From: Halanaerobiales bacterium
GTDB taxonomy: Bacteria; Bacillota; Halanaerobiia; Halanaerobiales; M55B127
Direction: 5' to 3'
DNA length: 7,122 nt
Assembly: GCA_021736965.1 (NCBI GenBank)
Contig: JAIPEV010000086.1
Span: 1-7,122 of the forward strand
Every line of letters begins with the position of its first letter. The stretch's first letter is position 1. Made by a program: the position numbers and the translations under genes. The notes beneath the pieces are model-generated. The model saw only the letters and a list, made by a program, of their open reading frames with translations, did no database searches and was not told the DNA's origin. Positions 6,729-7,122 of the stretch are shown in pieces.

Positions 6729-6828
6729 CTTTTCAAGCAACTTTTTCATTTAAGTATTGGTCCGCCGATTTTTCGCGGGTGTCCAAACCCTGCTCACTCG
6801 AGTGAGCAGGGTTTGGAAGCTTTTCAAG
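6729..6828. repeat. 9-bp direct repeats bracketing the palindrome segment
   Basis: CTTTTCAAG occurs at 6729-6737 and again at 6820-6828, a 91-bp period. The interval holds the 36-bp palindrome and the adjacent hairpin. On the minus strand the repeat is CTTGAAAAG: the upstream copy encodes LEK at the normal end of the conserved transposase region, and the second copy continues GTTTGA, which would give LEKV-stop in the original frame. This fits an insertion with a target duplication in the last codons, although a tandem duplication or chance cannot be excluded. Confidence 0.5.
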
Positions 6829-7122
6829 ACATTTTATTAATTGCGGAATATCTCTCCAGCCTTTTATTCTTCTGAAACTTTTTTCAGCTTCAATAAGGCT
6901 ATAGGAAAGCCATCGTTCCGCCTGATCTGTTTCCGAACGCCACCTGTTTACCCGACCAATTTTTCTACGTACATTTAAAAATGAATTCTCAATACAGTTT
7001 GTATTCAGTAATGTCTGATTTAGACTTGATGGTGCATTTATCAGATGCAAAGCAATTAAATCTTCACCGCACTCCTCAAGACTGTCTAGGGCATTTTTAT
7101 TTTTTGAACCCAGAAAATCATG
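6733..7122 (-). CDS. IS256-family (Mutator-type) transposase, C-terminal part
   Basis: 129 codons remain, and the frame is open to the right edge, so the N-terminal and most catalytic regions are outside. The block LNQTLLNTNCIENSFLNVRR, then RVNRWRS, and later EAEKSFRRIKGWRDIPQLIKCLEK is the highly conserved C-terminal signature of IS256 transposases. The glutamate of NCIEN is at the position I associate with the third acidic residue of the DDE triad. After CLEK the frame runs through a 36-bp palindrome, encoding PNPAHSSEQGL, and stops at TGA 6735-6733; this tail does not resemble the family. A second copy of the CTTGAAAAG codons at the stop suggests the original protein ended near CLEKV. The element is less AT-rich than the glycan genes. 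Activity cannot be judged from this part. Confidence 0.85.
   Translation of the reverse strand, partial: HDFLGSKNKNALDSLEECGEDLIALHLINAPSSLNQTLLNTNCIENSFLNVRRKIGRVNRWRSETDQAERWLSYSLIEAEKSFRRIKGWRDIPQLIKCLEKLPNPAHSSEQGLDTREKSADQYLNEKVA
6782..6817. repeat. Perfect 36-bp palindrome inside the transposase frame
   Basis: The left half TCCAAACCCTGCTCACTC (6782-6799) is followed with no spacer by its exact reverse complement (6800-6817), centred on CTCGAG. It is in frame in the transposase. Because of the symmetry it encodes PNPAHSSEQGL on either strand, which also keeps a short plus-strand frame open. No T-tract follows, so it is not a standard terminator. An imperfect hairpin, CCG(C)CGA-TTTT-TCGCGG (6762-6778), lies next to it. 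Confidence 0.9.

Larger units (their letters stand above)
6667..7122 (-). mobile_element. IS256-family insertion sequence, 3' end (partial)
   Basis: The transposase-end portion of an IS256-type element, cut by the right window edge. The probable terminus is GGGGATGTCCCTCTGATTG starting near 6667; a G-rich start followed by TGTCC resembles IS256-family ends, and about 65 bp separate it from the transposase stop. The exact boundary and the 8-9 bp target duplication cannot be confirmed without the other end. Confidence 0.65.

Noticed and set aside
6693..6875. 60-codon plus-strand frame at the IS256 end
   Set aside because: It is antisense to the transposase and is kept open partly because the palindrome encodes the same peptide on both strands; there is no ribosome site.

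Overview
The window is a very AT-rich accessory region in which every supported gene reads leftward (minus strand). It holds a surface-polysaccharide type gene cluster bounded by two unrelated insertion sequences. The cluster genes are strongly A/T-biased, with long A or T homopolymers. Both IS fragments look less AT-rich, which suggests the cluster was acquired horizontally by a host of moderate GC. The taxon cannot be fixed from the sequence. The gene content fits a bacterium that makes sulfated exopolysaccharide, capsule or O-antigen; a Gram-negative host is a guess.

Layout from the left edge. Positions 1-240 are the terminal part of an IS3-family element: the start of an orfA-like transposase gene, its promoter, and a probable terminal inverted repeat ending ...CA at 240. 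Positions 265-453 hold an orphaned C-terminal fragment of a glycosyltransferase. Positions 465-5213 are a compact operon, read right to left: a GT4 glycosyltransferase (4122-5213), a glutamine-hydrolysing asparagine-synthase-like amidotransferase (2215-4134, overlapping the first gene by 13 bp), a short Asp-box beta-propeller-like protein (1333-2199), and a sulfotransferase (465-1328). Positions 5214-5562 are non-coding and contain a 98-bp inverted-repeat element (5456-5553) that could be a MITE or a structured RNA. Positions 5563-6549 encode a second, divergent sulfotransferase with a strong ribosome binding site. From about 6667 to the right edge lies the end of an IS256-family element. Its transposase 3' end carries a perfect 36-bp palindrome inside the reading frame, in a segment bracketed by 9-bp direct repeats.

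Working model (inference): the GT4 enzyme adds a sugar to a surface glycan, the AsnB-like enzyme amidates a carboxyl group (possibly a uronic acid or an amino-acid substituent), and the two PAPS-dependent sulfotransferases sulfate the product. The propeller protein has no assigned job. The glycosyltransferase remnant and the flanking IS elements mark this as a recombinationally active locus. The most unusual signals are the palindrome within the IS256 transposase frame and the 98-bp inverted-repeat element between the two transcription units.
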